Part shown: positions 5,992 through 8,047 of the stretch, in pieces | Layout: every line of letters starts with the position of its first letter | Numbering within the stretch: position 1 is the first letter of the stretch | Source: Chromatiales bacterium | Lineage (GTDB): Bacteria > Pseudomonadota > Gammaproteobacteria > Chromatiales > Chromatiaceae | DNA: 8,047 nt | Direction of reading: 5' to 3' | Assembly (NCBI GenBank): GCA_024639625.1 | Contig: JAHEIA010000132.1 | Span: forward strand, 1 to 8,047 | Translations under genes and position numbers: made by a program | Notes under the pieces: generated by a model | The model's input: the letters and a program-made list of their open reading frames with translations, nothing else | Database searches by the model: none | What the model was told of the DNA's origin: nothing

Positions 5992-7065
5992 ATGTTTCGA
6001 TGGTTGTGCGTTTTCGGGTTGGTGCTGCTTGCGGCGAATGCGCAGGGCGCGTCCGACGCGGGCGCGGGGCAGCCGCTGCTGGTTGCGACTCGCGAGGCCC
6101 CACCGTTTTCCATCAAGGGGTCATCGGGCGTTTGGCGGGGAATCAGTGTCGATCTTTGGGAAAAGATCGCCAGCCAACTGGAGCTAAGTTTCGAATACCG
6201 GGAGATGGGGCTGGGCGAGATGCTGGGCGCACTGGAACACGGCGAGGTCGACCTAGCGGTCGCCGCGCTGACGGTAACCTCCGAGCGCGAACGCCGGTTT
6301 GACTTCAGCCACCCGTTCTACAGTTCTGGCCTCGGTATGGCGGTCCACGCGGAACCGCGAGAGGCCTGGTTGGCGGTGCTGCGCAGACTGGCATCGCCGC
6401 GCTTCGTTTCGACCGTCGGAGGTTTGCTTGGCTTGCTGTTCATCGTCGGGCTTTTGGTGTGGCTCGCCGAGCGGCGGCGAAACCCACAGTTCGGCGGATC
6501 TTCCGCGCAGGGGGTGGGGGCGGGTCTGTGGTGGTCTGCGGTGACCATGACTACCGTCGGGTACGGCGACAAGGTACCGGTCACCTTCCTCGGGCGCTGT
6601 TTGGGGCTGATCTGGATGTTTGCCGGCATCCTCATCATCTCGAGCTTTACCGCGGCGATCACAACGGCCCTCACGCTAGGGGAGCTGAGCGGTAAGGTGC
6701 GTGGCCCGGAGGACCTGAGCAGGGTGCGGGTGCTCACCGTGGCGCAGAGTACCAGTGAGCGTTTCCTGGAGGCCGGGCACTACGCGTATCGCACCCTCCC
6801 GGACCTGGATTCCGCACTGCGCGCGCTCGCCGAGAAAGAGGCCGATACGGTGGTCTACGATCGACCGATTTTGGTGTACCGCATCCACCAGGCATACCCC
6901 GGGGTGCTTTCGGTGCTGCCGATGTCTGTGGAACGTCAGGACTACGGGATCGGATTCCCCGGAAGCAGCGGGCTGCGCGAACCGGTGAACCAGCAATTGC
7001 TGAGTCTGTTGAGTGACGCGTCCTGGCAGGACACGCTGGACACCTATCTAGGGACCGCGCGCTGA
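5992..7065 (+). CDS. Prokaryotic ionotropic glutamate-receptor-like potassium channel (GluR0 type)
   Basis: A 357-residue membrane protein in which a periplasmic amino-acid-binding domain is split by a pore. Residues 1-20 form a signal peptide (MFRWLCVFGLVLLAANAQGA). Lobe S1 spans about 28-125, with Thr94 and Arg99 in LTVTSERERRFDFSHPF. By alignment with mammalian GluA2 these match Thr480 and Arg485, which hold the ligand carboxylate. M1 covers about 139-160. The pore loop ends in TMTTVGYGD (185-193), the potassium-channel filter. M3 is about 200-226, with SFTAAITTALTL at the place of the SYTANLAAF motif of animal receptors. Lobe S2 runs from about 240 to 357; Asp290 in VVYDRPIL matches the ligand amino-group acid (Asp732 of NMDA receptor GluN1). 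There is no fourth helix, as in bacterial GluR0. The expected action is potassium flux opened by an external amino acid; the ligand is unknown. It has its own promoter and is divergent from the antiporter. A plain potassium channel with an inactive binding fold is the alternative. Confidence 0.9.
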   Translation: MFRWLCVFGLVLLAANAQGASDAGAGQPLLVATREAPPFSIKGSSGVWRGISVDLWEKIASQLELSFEYREMGLGEMLGALEHGEVDLAVAALTVTSERERRFDFSHPFYSSGLGMAVHAEPREAWLAVLRRLASPRFVSTVGGLLGLLFIVGLLVWLAERRRNPQFGGSSAQGVGAGLWWSAVTMTTVGYGDKVPVTFLGRCLGLIWMFAGILIISSFTAAITTALTLGELSGKVRGPEDLSRVRVLTVAQSTSERFLEAGHYAYRTLPDLDSALRALAEKEADTVVYDRPILVYRIHQAYPGVLSVLPMSVERQDYGIGFPGSSGLREPVNQQLLSLLSDASWQDTLDTYLGTAR

Positions 7066-7078
7066 GCTGATAGCCATC

Positions 7079-7100
7079 TCCACCCGTGTCCATTGGTGGA
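7079..7100. terminator. Short hairpin between convergent genes, possible terminator
   Basis: TCCACC (7079-7084) pairs with GGTGGA (7095-7100) around a ten-base loop, within the 39 bases between the channel stop and the nuclease stop. It would serve either direction. No T-tract follows on either strand, and the stem is only six pairs, so support is weak. Confidence 0.25.
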
Positions 7101-7104
7101 ACGC

Positions 7105-8047
7105 CTAGATCGCAACGCTGTCTCCCTCTTGAGGCGCAACAGCGTCCCACGCCAGCTCCTCGGCGAAGCGCTGCTGCAAGGCGGTCATGGCCTGCGGCTC
7201 GCCGTGTATCAAGTGCAGACGCGGCCTTGGCGCGACAAAACCTTCCGCCCATTCGATGAGCTGGTCCTGACCTGCGTGGGCGGAGAACCCCCCCAGGGTG
7301 TGAACCGAAGCCTTGACCGCGATCTCTTCGCCGAACAGGCGGATCCGCTTTGCCCCGTCCACCAAAATGCGTCCCAAGGTGCCGCGCGCCTGGTAGCCAA
7401 CGATCACTAAATGATTGCGCTGCCGCCAAAGATTGTGTTTCAGGTGGTGCCGAATGCGCCCCCCTGTGCACATGCCACTGCCGGCGATCACGATCATACC
7501 GCCGTGGATCCGATTCAATGCCATGGATTCGTCAGCGGTCCGGGTGTAGCTGAGCCCCGGCAGCCACTGCTCCCAACCTTCGTGCATCGCACTGCGGAAT
7601 TCCGGATCGTCCTGGTTGAATAGCTTGGCGTGGCGTGCGTAAAGTTCGCTCGCCTCGATCGCCATCGGGCTGTCTAGAAAGACCTTGCTCTGGGGCAACC
7701 TGCCGTCCCGCTGCATACGCCCGAGATGATAGATGAGGTCCTGGGTGCGCCCGACCGCGAAGGACGGGATCAGTACGTTGCCGCCGGTATCCGCCGCTTG
7801 GGCAAGAATGCCGGCAAATTCTTCCAGCGTGTCGCCGGGTGACCTGTGGTTGCGGTCACCGTAGGTGGATTCGAGAAGCAGCACATCGGCCTGGCGGATC
7901 GATTCGGGGTCCCGCATCAACGGCGAACAGCTGTTTCCGAGATCGCCGGAAAACACCAGGGTTCTCGACTGGCTGCCTTCCGTTATCGACAACTCGACGA
8001 TGGCGGAGCCCATGATGTGTCCGGCGACATGGAATTCCGCCGCCACT
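7105..8047 (-). CDS. Beta-CASP metallo-beta-lactamase-fold RNA nuclease, C-terminal part (partial)
   Basis: The visible 313-residue part ends at TAG 7105-7107; the start lies beyond the right edge. The first metal motif (HxHxDH) is therefore not seen. Counting from the first full visible codon, the remaining metal ligands include His10 in FHVAGHIMGSA and Asp35 in FSGDLGN. Beta-CASP marks follow: ESTYGDR (59-65), IPSFAVGRTQDLI (93-105), DSPMA (125-129), GSGMCTGGR (189-197), GYQARGTLGR (217-226), the His257 motif GFSAHAGQ (253-260), and LIHGEP (279-284) with His281. This is the architecture of the YSH1/CPSF73-like group with an RNA-specificity C-terminal region; relatives cut or trim RNA in the cytoplasm using two zinc ions. 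Family members are usually about 450-470 residues, so roughly a third is missing. It converges on the channel gene with no evident functional link. Endo- versus exonuclease activity cannot be told. Confidence 0.88.
   Translation of the reverse strand, partial: VAAEFHVAGHIMGSAIVELSITEGSQSRTLVFSGDLGNSCSPLMRDPESIRQADVLLLESTYGDRNHRSPGDTLEEFAGILAQAADTGGNVLIPSFAVGRTQDLIYHLGRMQRDGRLPQSKVFLDSPMAIEASELYARHAKLFNQDDPEFRSAMHEGWEQWLPGLSYTRTADESMALNRIHGGMIVIAGSGMCTGGRIRHHLKHNLWRQRNHLVIVGYQARGTLGRILVDGAKRIRLFGEEIAVKASVHTLGGFSAHAGQDQLIEWAEGFVAPRPRLHLIHGEPQAMTALQQRFAEELAWDAVAPQEGDSVAI

Noticed and set aside
6734..7471. A 245-codon minus-strand frame across the 3' ends of the channel and nuclease genes
   Set aside because: It overlaps both supported genes and is Arg/Ala/Gly-rich. 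The nuclease reading frame on the same strand carries the family motifs, so this one is a shadow.

Overview
The window is GC-rich bacterial chromosomal DNA with strong G/C preference at third codon positions. Bacterial Shine-Dalgarno sites and signal peptides are visible. The protein set is a secreted metzincin with an InlB-like repeat and a beta-rich tail, a CPA1-type antiporter fused to a TrkA domain, and a beta-CASP nuclease. It looks most like a Gram-negative proteobacterium, probably a gammaproteobacterium. That placement is inference from protein style, not from a marker gene. I see no rRNA, tRNA, insertion sequence, CRISPR array or phage gene.

Layout from left to right. (1) The last 23 codons of an unrecognised plus-strand gene end at 74, facing a minus-strand gene that ends at 173; a nested hairpin lies in the gap. 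(2) A minus-strand block holds three genes, transcribed right to left: an ion antiporter with a C-terminal TrkA/RCK module (5147-3309), a NADAR-family N-glycosidase-like protein (3233-2769) and a large secreted metalloprotease (2632-173). (3) A gap of about 845 bases (5148-5991) has no convincing normal-size gene. It holds a cluster of three hairpins, an A/T-rich patch with promoter-like and Shine-Dalgarno-like sequence, a possible 18-residue ORF, and a TTGACA-type promoter for the next gene. (4) A plus-strand gene (5992-7065) encodes a prokaryotic ionotropic glutamate-receptor-like channel with a TVGYGD potassium filter. (5) Facing it from the right edge is the C-terminal two thirds of a beta-CASP metallo-beta-lactamase-fold RNA nuclease (7105-8047).

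The most striking gene is the ligand-gated potassium channel candidate. It keeps the arginine and the aspartate that hold an amino-acid ligand in eukaryotic glutamate receptors. It is divergent from a cation/proton antiporter whose cytoplasmic TrkA-like domain is expected to sense nucleotides, so the central part of the window may be an ion-homeostasis pair sharing one long regulatory region. The protease, the NADAR protein and the nuclease have no evident functional tie to this pair.
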